The notes under the pieces were generated by a model. That model worked only from the letters and a program-made list of their open reading frames with translations. It made no database searches and was not told the DNA's origin. The translations under genes and the position numbers were made by a program. Positions 1 to 6,877 of a DNA stretch of 28,245 nucleotides are shown in pieces. This stretch comes from Rhodovulum sp. GTDB taxonomy: Bacteria > Pseudomonadota > Alphaproteobacteria > Rhodobacterales > Rhodobacteraceae. Within the stretch, counting starts at the first letter, position 1. Every line of letters starts with the position of its first letter. The stretch is taken from assembly GCA_020637615.1 (NCBI GenBank), contig JACKKC010000035.1:1-28245 (forward strand). Direction: 5' to 3'.

Positions 1-1
1 G

Positions 2-1021
2 GTGCCGCATTCGCCGCGGGCGATGCTGCGGCGCCAGGTCGCGCGGCTGAGGGAGGCCGGGCTACAGGCGATGATGGCCTCGGAGCTCGAATTCTTCCTC
101 TTCGCCAATTCCTACGGCGACCTGCATGCCGCCGGCTATCGCGGCATGGCGCCGGTCAGCCCCTATAACGAGGATTATCACATCTTCCAGACCACCAAGG
201 AGGAAGAGGTGATGCGGGCGATCCGAACCGGGCTGAACGCCGCGGGCGTCGCGGTGGAATGCTCCAAGGGCGAGGCGAGCGCGGGCCAGGAGGAGATCAA
301 CGTGAGCTATTCCGACGCGCTCTCGGCCGCTGATGCCCATGTCCTCGTCAAGAACGCCTGCAAGGAGGTCGCCTGGTCCAAGGGCCGCTCGGTCACCTTC
401 ATGGCGAAATATTCCTCCCAAGCGGCGGGCTCGTCGAGCCATGTGCACCAGTCGCTCTGGACGCTCGACGGCAGGCCTGCCTTCTACGACCCGGCCGAGC
501 CGCATGGCATGTCGAAGCTGATGCGCCAGTATCTCGCGGGCGTGCTGGCGCATGCGGGCGAGATCACCTGGTTCCTCGCGCCTTACGTCAACAGCTACAA
601 GCGCTTCATGGCCGGGACCTTCGCGCCGACCAAGGCGGTCTGGTCCACGGACAACCGCACAGCGGGTTACCGGATCGTCGGCGAGGACACCAAGTCGGTG
701 CGCGTGGAATGCCGGGTCGGTGGGTCCGACCTCAACCCCTATCTCGCCTATTCGGCGCTGATCGCCGCCGGCCTCGACGGCATCGCGCAAGGTATGGAGC
801 TCGAGCCCGAGTTCCGCGGCGACGCCTATGGCGGGCAGGCGCGCGAGATCCCCAAGACCCTGCGCGACGCGATCGCGGCGCTCGAGGGCTCGGCGATGCT
901 GCACGCGGCCCTCGGCGAGGAGGTCGTGGCGCATTACCTGCATGCGGCGCGCTGGGAGCAGGCGGAATGCGATCGGCGCGTAACCGATTGGGAAGTCACC
1001 CGCGGCTTCGAGCGGGCCTGA
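2..1021 (+). CDS. Glutamine synthetase family protein (gamma-glutamyl-amine ligase type), 5' partial
   Basis: This is the C-terminal ~339 residues of a glutamine-synthetase fold protein. The frame is open to the window edge and family members are ~440-460 aa, so roughly 100-120 N-terminal residues are missing. Visible landmarks, numbered from the first codon shown, are the metal/glutamate-site ELEFF (28-32), GQEEIN (95-100), SSSHVHQS with the catalytic-loop histidines (144-151), VNSYKRF (196-202), and the late RVECRVGGSDLNPYLA (234-249), where canonical GlnA has an RIP...NPYL segment. The divergent motifs fit the branch that glutamylates amines (PuuA, IpuC, GlnA4-like) rather than ammonia-assimilating GlnA. 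It sits 1-19 bp upstream of an aldehyde dehydrogenase and an Fe-alcohol dehydrogenase, which suggests an amine or amino-alcohol route. The substrate is inferred, not shown. Confidence 0.9.
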   Translation: MPHSPRAMLRRQVARLREAGLQAMMASELEFFLFANSYGDLHAAGYRGMAPVSPYNEDYHIFQTTKEEEVMRAIRTGLNAAGVAVECSKGEASAGQEEINVSYSDALSAADAHVLVKNACKEVAWSKGRSVTFMAKYSSQAAGSSSHVHQSLWTLDGRPAFYDPAEPHGMSKLMRQYLAGVLAHAGEITWFLAPYVNSYKRFMAGTFAPTKAVWSTDNRTAGYRIVGEDTKSVRVECRVGGSDLNPYLAYSALIAAGLDGIAQGMELEPEFRGDAYGGQAREIPKTLRDAIAALEGSAMLHAALGEEVVAHYLHAARWEQAECDRRVTDWEVTRGFERA

Positions 1022-1040
1022 GATGGCGGGGCCCGGCGCC

Positions 1041-2417
1041 ATGGACGAAATCCGCTGCATCTCGCCGGTGGACGGTAGCCTCTATGCCGCGCGGCCGGTC
1101 GAGCCGATCGAGCGGGTCCGCGCCCGGCTCGGCCTTGCGCGGGAGGCGCAGGCGCGCTGGGCGGCGCGGCCGCTCGCCGAGCGCATCGCCCTGGTGCGCG
1201 AGGGCGTCGCGCGTCTGGTGGCGATGAACGACGCCATTGTGCCCGAGCTCGCCTGGCAGATGGGCCGACCGGTGCGCTACGGCGGCGAGATGGGCGGGGT
1301 GCGCGAGCGCACCGCCTATATGGCGGAGATCGCCGAGGCCTCGCTCGCGCCGACGATGATCGAGGACAGCGACCGCTTCCGGCGCTATCTCGCGCGCGAG
1401 CCGCTCGGCCTCGTCTATGTGGTCGCGCCCTGGAACTATCCGTTCCTGACGGCCATCAACACCATCGTGCCGGCGCTGATCGCGGGCAATGCCGTGGTGC
1501 TCAAGCACGCGAGCCAGACGCCGCTCGCCGGCGAGCGGCTGGCGGAGGCCTTCGCCAACCTGCCCGAGGGGCTCTTCAGCAATCTCTTCATCGGCCATGC
1601 GACATCGTCGGAGCTCCTGCGCGAGCGCGCCTTCGACTTCGTCAATTTCACCGGCTCGGTACGCGGCGGCCAGGAGATCGAGCGCGCCGCGGCCGGCACC
1701 TTCGTCGGCATCGGTCTGGAGCTCGGCGGCAAGGATCCGGGCTATGTCTGCGCCGATGCCGACCTCGGCGCCGCGGTGGAGACGCTGATGGACGGCGCGA
1801 TCTACAATTCCGGCCAGTGCTGCTGCGGCATCGAGCGGATCTACGTCCATGCGAGCCTCTTCGAGGACTTCGTGGACCGCGCGGCGGCGCTGGTCTCGGC
1901 CCATCGCCTGGGCAACCCGCTCGAGGAGGCGACGACGCTCGGGCCGATGGCGAGCCTGCGCTTCGCCGATGCGGTGCGCGGCCAGATCGCCGAGGCGCTG
2001 GCCGCCGGCGCGCGGGCGCATGTGGATGCCGGGCTCTTTCCCGCCGACACGGGCGAGACGGCCTATCTCGCGCCGCAGATCCTCACCCGCGTCGATCATT
2101 CCATGCGGGTGATGATGGAGGAGAGCTTCGGCCCGGTGGTGGGCATCATGGCGGTCGAGGACGACGCGCAGGCGATCGCGCTGATGAACGACTGCCGCTA
2201 CGGCCTGACCGCCTCGATCTGGACCCGGGACGCCGACCGGGCCGCGGCGATCGGGCGGCGCATCGAGACCGGCACCGTCTTCATGAACCGCTGCGACTAT
2301 CTCGACCCGGCGCTCTGCTGGACCGGATGCAAGGAGACCGGCCGCGGCACCTCGCTCTCGACGCTCGGCTACCTGAGCCTGACGCGGCCGAAGTCCTATC
2401 ACCTCAGAAGGCTCTGA
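1041..2417 (+). CDS. NAD(P)-dependent aldehyde dehydrogenase
   Basis: Aldehyde dehydrogenase superfamily, oxidising an aldehyde to its acid with NAD(P). Counting from the upstream ATG at 1023: PWNYPF (137-141), FTGS (209-212), catalytic glutamate in LELGGK (E233), and the nucleophile in GQCCC, where C267 aligns with the catalytic Cys. It is unusually flanked by C266 and C268. EESFGP (367 onward) and a C-terminal RPKSYH are also family-like. The start is ambiguous. ATG 1023 follows the previous stop by 1 bp with a poor ribosome site. ATG 1041 has GGGG 9 nt upstream and gives an N-terminus directly at the CISPVDG region, so I chose it (458 aa). The gene lies between the GS-like ligase and the Fe-ADH, so its substrate may be a gamma-glutamyl aldehyde. 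That is inference. Confidence 0.93.
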   Translation: MDEIRCISPVDGSLYAARPVEPIERVRARLGLAREAQARWAARPLAERIALVREGVARLVAMNDAIVPELAWQMGRPVRYGGEMGGVRERTAYMAEIAEASLAPTMIEDSDRFRRYLAREPLGLVYVVAPWNYPFLTAINTIVPALIAGNAVVLKHASQTPLAGERLAEAFANLPEGLFSNLFIGHATSSELLRERAFDFVNFTGSVRGGQEIERAAAGTFVGIGLELGGKDPGYVCADADLGAAVETLMDGAIYNSGQCCCGIERIYVHASLFEDFVDRAAALVSAHRLGNPLEEATTLGPMASLRFADAVRGQIAEALAAGARAHVDAGLFPADTGETAYLAPQILTRVDHSMRVMMEESFGPVVGIMAVEDDAQAIALMNDCRYGLTASIWTRDADRAAAIGRRIETGTVFMNRCDYLDPALCWTGCKETGRGTSLSTLGYLSLTRPKSYHLRRL

Positions 2418-2420
2418 GCC

Positions 2421-3581
2421 ATGTCCCCGCATGCGACCTGGACCTATCCCACGGCGATCCGCTTCGGCGCCGGGCGGATCGCCGAGCTCGCGGAGGCCTG
2501 CCGGGCCGCCGGCATCGCGCGCCCGCTCCTCGTCACCGATCCCGGCATCGCCCGCCTGCCGATCGCGGCGCGCCTGCGCGGGCTGCTGGCGGCGGCGGGG
2601 CTCGGGGCGGGGGAGTTCTCGGAGGTGCAGCCGAACCCGACCGAGGAGAATGTCGCGGCCGGGCTCTCGGTCCTGCGCGCGGGCGGGCACGACGGCGTGG
2701 TCGCCTTCGGCGGCGGCTCGGCGCTCGATTGCGGCAAGGTGGTGGCCTTCCTGCACGGCCAGACCCGGCCGATGTGGGATTTCGAGGATGTCGGGGATTG
2801 GTGGATGCGGGCGGATCCGGCCGGGATCCTGCCCGTGGTCGCGGTGCCGACCACCGCGGGCACCGGCTCGGAGGTCGGGCGCGCCGGGGTCATCACCAAT
2901 CTCGCAACCCGCACCAAGAAGGTGATCTTCCACCCGTCAATGATGCCGCGGCAGGTGATCTGCGACGCCGAGCTCACCCTCGGCCTGCCGCCGGCGCTGA
3001 CCGCCGGCACCGGCATGGACGCCTTCGCCCATTGCCTCGAGGCCTATTGCGCGCCGGGCTATCACCCCATGGCCGAGGGCATCGCCGTCGAGGGCATGCG
3101 GCTGGTGCAGGAATACCTGCCGCGCGCCTATCGCGACGGCAGCGACCTCGAGGCCCGCGCCAACATGCTCGCGGCGGCGGCGATGGGCGCGACGGCCTTC
3201 CAGAAGGGCCTCGGCGCGATCCATGCGCTCTCGCATCCCGTGGGCGCGCTCTACGGCACCCATCACGGGCTGACCAACGCGGTCTTCATGCCCTATGTGC
3301 TGGATTTCAACCGCGAGGTGCTCTGGGACAAGATCGACCGGCTCGCCGGCTGGCTCGAGATCGACGAAGGGTTCTCCGGCTTCCTCGATTTCGTGCTGCG
3401 GCTGCGCCGGGACCTCGGCATCCCGCATACGCTCGACAAGATCGGCGTGGACAAGGCGCGATTCGACGAGATGGCCCGAATGGCGATCGCCGACCCGACC
3501 GCCGGCGGCAACCCCCGCGCCCTGACCGAGGACGATGCCCGCGACCTCTACGAGCGCGCGCTCGAAGGCCGGGTGGGCTGA
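2421..3581 (+). CDS. Iron-containing alcohol dehydrogenase (group III)
   Basis: Protein of 386 aa, the usual size for Fe-dependent (FucO/AdhB-type) alcohol dehydrogenases. The nucleotide-binding GGGSALDCGK is at 97-106 and PTTAGTGSEV at 143-152. By alignment with FucO (D196, H200, H263, H277) the metal ligands should be D200 and H204 in GMDAFAHCLEAY, H268 in AIHALSHPVGA, and H282 in GTHHGLTN. All are present. It starts 3 bp after the aldehyde dehydrogenase stop, so it is surely cotranscribed. With the upstream ligase and ALDH it would give glutamylate, then alcohol to aldehyde, then aldehyde to acid, as expected for an amino alcohol such as ethanolamine or alaninol. No hydrolase or transporter is visible inside the window. 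The operon probably ends here, because a 443-bp spacer follows. Confidence 0.93.
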   Translation: MSPHATWTYPTAIRFGAGRIAELAEACRAAGIARPLLVTDPGIARLPIAARLRGLLAAAGLGAGEFSEVQPNPTEENVAAGLSVLRAGGHDGVVAFGGGSALDCGKVVAFLHGQTRPMWDFEDVGDWWMRADPAGILPVVAVPTTAGTGSEVGRAGVITNLATRTKKVIFHPSMMPRQVICDAELTLGLPPALTAGTGMDAFAHCLEAYCAPGYHPMAEGIAVEGMRLVQEYLPRAYRDGSDLEARANMLAAAAMGATAFQKGLGAIHALSHPVGALYGTHHGLTNAVFMPYVLDFNREVLWDKIDRLAGWLEIDEGFSGFLDFVLRLRRDLGIPHTLDKIGVDKARFDEMARMAIADPTAGGNPRALTEDDARDLYERALEGRVG

Positions 3582-3724
3582 CAGAATCGCCAGATGGACC
3601 GCCGGCGCTGCAGCGACGCCGCCGAGCTTGCCATGACCGCCTCGCCACAAGGCGATCCTGCAGACATCGCCGGGCAGGCCAGCGCCACCATCCCGCCCGG
3701 CGGGCACCGCCGGGCAGCGCCCGA

Positions 3725-3800
3725 CCCGCCCCGTCACGCCGAAGGCGTGCCTCCGGCACGACGCGGGCGCTTCGCTTCCGCCCGGGCCGGGCGCTGCCCT
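3725..3800 (+). repeat. Dispersed structured repeat, family I, copy A (perfect inverted match to 7791-7866)
   Basis: All 76 bases are the exact reverse complement of 7791-7866. Similarity then fades but continues to about 3860, including a shared GGTCGAAGAAGAA (3817-3829). Inside the core are 6-bp hairpins. CACGCC-gaa-GGCGTG (3735-3749) and CGTGCC-tcc-GGCACG (3746-3760) overlap and exclude each other, and CGGGCG/CGCCCG (3764-3784) follows. Further on, ATTCGC-gaa-GCGAAT (3893-3907) has the same 6-bp stem and GAA loop plan. The copy lies in the 443-bp spacer (3582-4024) between the Fe-ADH and fur. Apart from this element and the candidate fur promoter I see nothing else there, and the short open frame at 3594-3971 looks non-coding. 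Confidence 0.93.
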
Positions 3801-3967
3801 CATCTTTGGGCGGGACGGTCGAAGAAGAAAGCGAAGCTCCAGATGCGATGCCCCGGCCTGACAGGCAGGCGCGCGGATTTGTCACGGATCGAATTCGCGA
3901 AGCGAATGCGCCGCCGCCACGGGGGCCACAGCACTCACCTTGAAAGCCGCGCAAACCGGTCCCGGCG

Positions 3968-3996
3968 TTGACAACCGGGCGCGGCGCGGGGCATTC
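3968..3996 (+). promoter_or_regulatory. Candidate fur promoter (weak)
   Basis: A perfect -35 hexamer TTGACA lies at 3968-3973. Seventeen bases later is GCATTC (3991-3996), a poor -10. Transcription would begin near 4003 and leave a leader of about 20 nt before the ATG at 4025. The same bases could be read as a TTG start for a longer Fur, which I think less likely. This rests on one good hexamer only. Confidence 0.3.
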
Positions 3997-4024
3997 GGGG
4001 GCTCCTGACAGCGGGACGCGTCCG

Positions 4025-4468
4025 ATGCGCAAGGATCGAGAACCTGCCGACAACGAGGCGATCCTGCGCGGGGCGGGACTGCGCATCACCCGTCAGCGCC
4101 GCATCATCCTCGACATCCTGCATGCGACCGAGGGCCATCCGGACGCGGCGGCGATCCACGCCCGCGCCGTGGCCCAGGACAGCCGCATCTCGCTCGCCAC
4201 GGTCTATCGCACCATGCGGGCGCTGGAGGATTCGGGCGCGATCCAGCGCCATGCCTTCGAGGGCGGCCCCGCGCGCTTCGAGCAGGCGCCCCCCGACCAT
4301 CACGACCACCTGATCGATCTCGACACCGGCGAGGTGGTGGAATTCAAGAGCGACCGGATCGAGGCGATCCAGGAGGAGATCGCGGCGCGGCTCGGCTACG
4401 AGATCGTGCACCACCGGCTCGAACTCTACGGCCGGCGCGTCGCCAAGGGCGTCAAGGACCGGAAGTGA
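4025..4468 (+). CDS. fur: Fur-family metal-responsive transcriptional regulator
   Basis: Protein of 147 aa with the full Fur layout. The winged-helix N-terminus includes LRITRQRRIILDIL (19-32) and the recognition segment ISLATVYRTMRALED (55-69). The regulatory metal site is HHDH (92-95) in PPDHHDHLIDLDTGEVVEF. The C-terminal dimerisation region is ARLGYEIVHHRLELYG (121-136). The CxxC pair that holds structural zinc in classical Fur is absent (IDLDTG instead), as is usual for alphaproteobacterial Fur/Mur, so the effector could be Fe(II) or Mn(II). A TTG at 3968 would add 19 residues but overlaps a TTGACA hexamer and has no homologous N-terminus, so ATG 4025 is preferred. The 3' end overlaps the convergent ialB-like gene by 17 bp. 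Confidence 0.9.
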   Translation: MRKDREPADNEAILRGAGLRITRQRRIILDILHATEGHPDAAAIHARAVAQDSRISLATVYRTMRALEDSGAIQRHAFEGGPARFEQAPPDHHDHLIDLDTGEVVEFKSDRIEAIQEEIAARLGYEIVHHRLELYGRRVAKGVKDRK

Positions 4469-4976
4469 CCGCGGCCGGGCCGAGCGCCCGGAGCGCGCCG
4501 GTAAAGCCCATCAGCGAGAATCCGATCCGCACCGGCTGATCCTCGATCAGCGTCAGGGTCACGGTGCCGCCGCGCTCGCGCCTGAGCGCGGCGAGCGTCT
4601 CCGCGTCGAGCGGCAGGCGCGCCTCGCATGTGCCCGACGAGGCCGAGCAGCTGCGCCAGGGCACCTGTCGCTTGATCCCGGCACCCAGGGCGAGATCGAC
4701 GCCGTCGGGCAGGAAGAGCGGCAGCGGCGTCGCGATCACCAGCGCGCGCTCGCCCGCCCCGGAGACGCCGAGGCGCAGCACCTCGCGGCCCCCCGCCCCG
4801 AGCACACGGGTAGAGATCGCACAGGCCCCCTCCGGGCAATCCATCCGCCAGTCGAGGAAGCGTTCGGGTGCCGTCCCGCCGCGGTGGCCCGGCGGATCGG
4901 CGGCGGCCGGAGCTGCCCAGGCCGCGGCGAGGCAGGTCGCGACAAATGCGAGCATCGGTAAGCGGCTGTTAGCCAC
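4452..4976 (-). CDS. Invasion-associated locus B (IalB) family secreted protein
   Basis: Protein of 174 aa from a GTG start at 4976, with an N-terminal signal peptide (hydrophobic LAFVATCLAAAWAA, cleavage likely after APAAA near residue 26). The mature part resembles the IalB family (PF06776): DWRMDC (42-47), a LVIATPLPLFLPDGVDLAL stretch (79-97), and four cysteines at 47, 52, 110 and 117 suited to disulfides in the periplasm. An ATG at 4955 would remove the only basic residue ahead of the hydrophobic core, so the GTG start is preferred. Despite the name, free-living alphaproteobacteria commonly carry such proteins and their role is unknown. The gene converges on fur with a 17-bp overlap and diverges from the flagellin gene over a 196-bp spacer. 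Confidence 0.8.
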   Translation of the reverse strand: MANSRLPMLAFVATCLAAAWAAPAAADPPGHRGGTAPERFLDWRMDCPEGACAISTRVLGAGGREVLRLGVSGAGERALVIATPLPLFLPDGVDLALGAGIKRQVPWRSCSASSGTCEARLPLDAETLAALRRERGGTVTLTLIEDQPVRIGFSLMGFTGALRALGPAAVTSGP

Positions 4977-5159
4977 GATAGCCCCCCGGCATTAGGACTT
5001 GGTTAGACCTGTTCGCTGAATGTGCCCCTACGCGGCTGAAGGGCCGGCGCGGCGAGGCCGGAATGCGGCCGGGCGCTGCAGTTGTCAGAATGGCGGTCAT
5101 CGGTTCCGCATGGGCGGGATCACGCTTGAAAACGCGGCGTCGAAGGCGTCGCTCGCCAC

Positions 5160-5166
5160 AAGGAAA
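5160..5166 (+). promoter_or_regulatory. Ribosome binding site deciding the flagellin start
   Basis: AAGGAAA lies 6 nt before ATG 5173. This, with the flagellin-type N-terminus that begins there, rejects the in-frame upstream start at 5020. In the rest of the 196-bp divergent spacer (4977-5172) I find no convincing sigma-28 or sigma-54 promoter. A small hairpin GGCCG-gaatg-CGGCC lies near 5055-5072 in the probable leader. Confidence 0.75.
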
Positions 5167-5172
5167 CTACCT

Positions 5173-5973
5173 ATGTCCAGCATTCTCACCAATACCAGCG
5201 CCCTCGTCGCCCTGCAGACGCTCAAGTCGATCAACACCGGCATGGGCAAGGTCCAGAACGAGATCTCGACCGGCATGCGCGTCTCGACCGCCAAGGAGAA
5301 CTCCTCCAGCTGGTCGATCGCCTCCACCATGAAGTCGGACGTCGGCTCCTACAAGAAGCTCAGCGAATCGCTCACCTCCGCCTCGGCGATGGTCGGCGTC
5401 GCCCGCTCCGCCGCCGAGCAGATCTCCGACAAGCTGAAGGAGGTGCAGGAAAAGGTCGTCCAGGCGCTCGAGCCGGGTGCGGACACCGCCAAGATCCAGG
5501 CCGACGTCACCGCGCTGACCGACACGATCACCTCGATCGCCCAGTCGGCCCAGTACAACGGCATCAACCTGGTCAACGCGACCGCCGCGTCCGTGAACGT
5601 CGCCGGCTCGATCGTGCGCACGGCTGGTGTGCTGACCGTGCAGAACATCGCAACCGGCGCGGCCAACCTCGAGGCGCTCGGTGCGGCGCTCGTGGTCGGC
5701 ACGGCGACCCCGAACGACATCGACACGCTGATCGACACCGCCAACGCGGCCGCGGCGACCTTCGGTGCCGCCCAGGCGCGGATCGAGGCGCAGAACAGCT
5801 TCCTCACGAAGCAGGCCGATGCGCTCAAGGTCGGTGTCGGCGCGCTGGTCGACGCGGACATGGAAGAGGCCTCCTCGCGCCTCCAGGCCCTGCAGGTGCA
5901 GCAGCAGCTGGGCGTCCAGTCGCTGTCGATCGCCAACCAGGCGCCGCAGAGCGTTCTCGCGCTCTTCCGCTAA
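5173..5973 (+). CDS. fliC: Flagellin, short form
   Basis: Filament subunit of 266 aa, exported by the flagellar type III apparatus. The N-terminal D0/D1 half runs from MSSILTNTSALVALQTL to about residue 135 and includes GKVQNEISTGMRVSTAKENSS (25-45) and the QYNGINLVN segment (127-135). The C-terminal helix runs from about 195 to 266 (ARIEAQNSFLTKQADALK near 202-219) and ends VLALFR. Only about 60 residues of low-complexity Ala/Val/Thr-rich sequence lie between, so the outer D2/D3 domains are essentially missing and a thin, smooth filament surface is expected. The TLR5-contact stretch reads LKEVQEKVVQ (88-97). Codon choice is cleaner than in neighbouring genes (AAG, ATC and CTC dominate), as in highly expressed genes. 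flaF and flbT follow. Confidence 0.95.
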   Translation: MSSILTNTSALVALQTLKSINTGMGKVQNEISTGMRVSTAKENSSSWSIASTMKSDVGSYKKLSESLTSASAMVGVARSAAEQISDKLKEVQEKVVQALEPGADTAKIQADVTALTDTITSIAQSAQYNGINLVNATAASVNVAGSIVRTAGVLTVQNIATGAANLEALGAALVVGTATPNDIDTLIDTANAAAATFGAAQARIEAQNSFLTKQADALKVGVGALVDADMEEASSRLQALQVQQQLGVQSLSIANQAPQSVLALFR

Positions 5974-5983
5974 GTCATCTGAA

Positions 5984-6007
5984 CGGGGCGGGCGCGAGCC
6001 CGCCCCG
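5984..6007. terminator. Strong hairpin after flagellin gene (terminator or mRNA-stabilising stem)
   Basis: CGGGGCGGG (5984-5992) pairs perfectly with CCCGCCCCG (5999-6007). C5993-G5998 adds a tenth pair and leaves a GCGA (GNRA-type) tetraloop. It starts 10 bp after the flagellin stop. No U-tract follows, so it may act with Rho, stabilise the flagellin mRNA 3' end, or partly separate it from flaF. Confidence 0.7.
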
Positions 6008-6078
6008 GCTCCCCTCCGATCTCGACGCAATTCCGGGTCGCTCGCCTGAACCGGTCCCGGTCCCTCAGGGGTTACCAG

Positions 6079-6459
6079 ATGAACAAGAACGACCACGCCC
6101 GCTCCGGATACCGCGCCGCCGCGACCCCGATCCGCACCCAGCGCGACACGGAATACCAGGTCTTCGCCCAGGTCACCCACCGTCTCAAGGCGATCGACGA
6201 GGCCGACAAGTCGAATTTCCCGCAGATCGCCCAGGCGGTCTTCGACAACCAGCGCCTCTGGGGCATCCTCGCCGAGGATCTGATGGAGGACGGCAACGGG
6301 CTGCCCATCGAGCTCCGCGCGCAGATCATCAGCCTCGCCGAATTCGTGCGCCGGCACAGCCTCGCGGTGCTCGGCGGCCGCGCCTCGGTCTCGGCGCTGA
6401 TCGACATCAATACCGCCATCATGAAGGGCCTGCGCGGCGATGTGGAGGTGGCGGCATGA
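6079..6459 (+). CDS. flaF: Flagellar biosynthesis regulator FlaF
   Basis: Protein of 126 aa matching FlaF (PF07309). It has an N-terminal R-x-TEYQVFAQVTHRL helix, the DNQRLWGILAEDLMEDGNGLP core (near 77-97), and LRAQIISLAEFVRRHSL (near 100-116). In Caulobacter FlaF is needed for flagellin secretion or translation and works against FlbT. AGGGG at 6066-6070 lies 8 nt before the ATG. The gene begins 105 bp after the flagellin stop, beyond a stable hairpin, and its stop overlaps the flbT start by 4 bp (ATGA), so the two are translationally coupled. Confidence 0.92.
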   Translation: MNKNDHARSGYRAAATPIRTQRDTEYQVFAQVTHRLKAIDEADKSNFPQIAQAVFDNQRLWGILAEDLMEDGNGLPIELRAQIISLAEFVRRHSLAVLGGRASVSALIDINTAIMKGLRGDVEVAA

Positions 6460-6863
6460 GCGGTCTCGTCCTCAAGCTCGGCCCGCGCGAGCGCATCATG
6501 ATCAACGGCGTCGTCATGGAGAACGGCGACCGCCGCACGCGGCTCAACGTGCTCACGCCCGATGCCAACGTGCTCCGGCTGCGCGACGCGATCCATCCCG
6601 ACGAGGCCAACACGCCGGTCCGGCGCGTCGCCTATATCGCCCAGCTCGTGCTCGCGGGCGAGGCGGATCCGGAGGAGGGCCGGCGCCAGATCCTGCGCGG
6701 CATCGAGCAGCTGAGCCAGGTCTTCCAGGACGCCGACAGCCGCGCCCATCTCGCCGCCGCGACCGAAGCCGTGGCCGAGGGGCGGTTCTACCAGACGCTG
6801 AAGGCCCTGCGCGGGCTGCTGCCGCGCGAGACCCGCCTGCTCGCCGTCCGTCCGGCCTCGTGA
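6456..6863 (+). CDS. flbT: Flagellar biosynthesis repressor FlbT
   Basis: Protein of 135 aa with the FlbT (PF07378) signature LVLKLGPRERIMINGVVMENGD (from residue 4) and a C-terminal helical region with YQTLKALRGLLPRE. In Caulobacter FlbT binds the flagellin mRNA leader and lowers its translation when hook assembly is incomplete. The natural target here would be the flagellin leader within 4977-5172. It begins inside the flaF stop (ATGA overlap) and is followed 14 bp later by the DUF1217 gene, so flaF-flbT-DUF1217 reads as one unit. Confidence 0.93.
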   Translation: MSGLVLKLGPRERIMINGVVMENGDRRTRLNVLTPDANVLRLRDAIHPDEANTPVRRVAYIAQLVLAGEADPEEGRRQILRGIEQLSQVFQDADSRAHLAAATEAVAEGRFYQTLKALRGLLPRETRLLAVRPAS

Positions 6864-6877
6864 GCGGAGGCGCGCCG

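Noticed and set aside
996..2933. 645-codon minus-strand open frame
   Set aside because: Arg/Gly/Ala-rich with no motif, and it lies opposite clear ALDH and Fe-ADH genes. The many other long antisense frames in the window are dismissed for the same reason.
3594..3971. 125-codon open frame in the spacer before fur
   Set aside because: It runs straight through the structured family I repeat, has no ribosome site worth noting, and its Arg/Ala/Pro composition is what random GC-rich sequence gives.
3968..4024. TTG-initiated longer Fur
   Set aside because: The TTG is part of a TTGACA hexamer, and the extra residues have no counterpart in the family.
5020..5172. N-terminal extension of flagellin
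   Set aside because: AAGGAAA before ATG 5173 and the flagellin-type N-terminus beginning there fix the start. The extension has no flagellin character.
4977..5172. Sigma-28 or sigma-54 flagellin promoter
   Set aside because: I looked for TAAAGTTT/GCCGATAA-like and TGGCAC/TTGC-like pairs and found none close enough to report.
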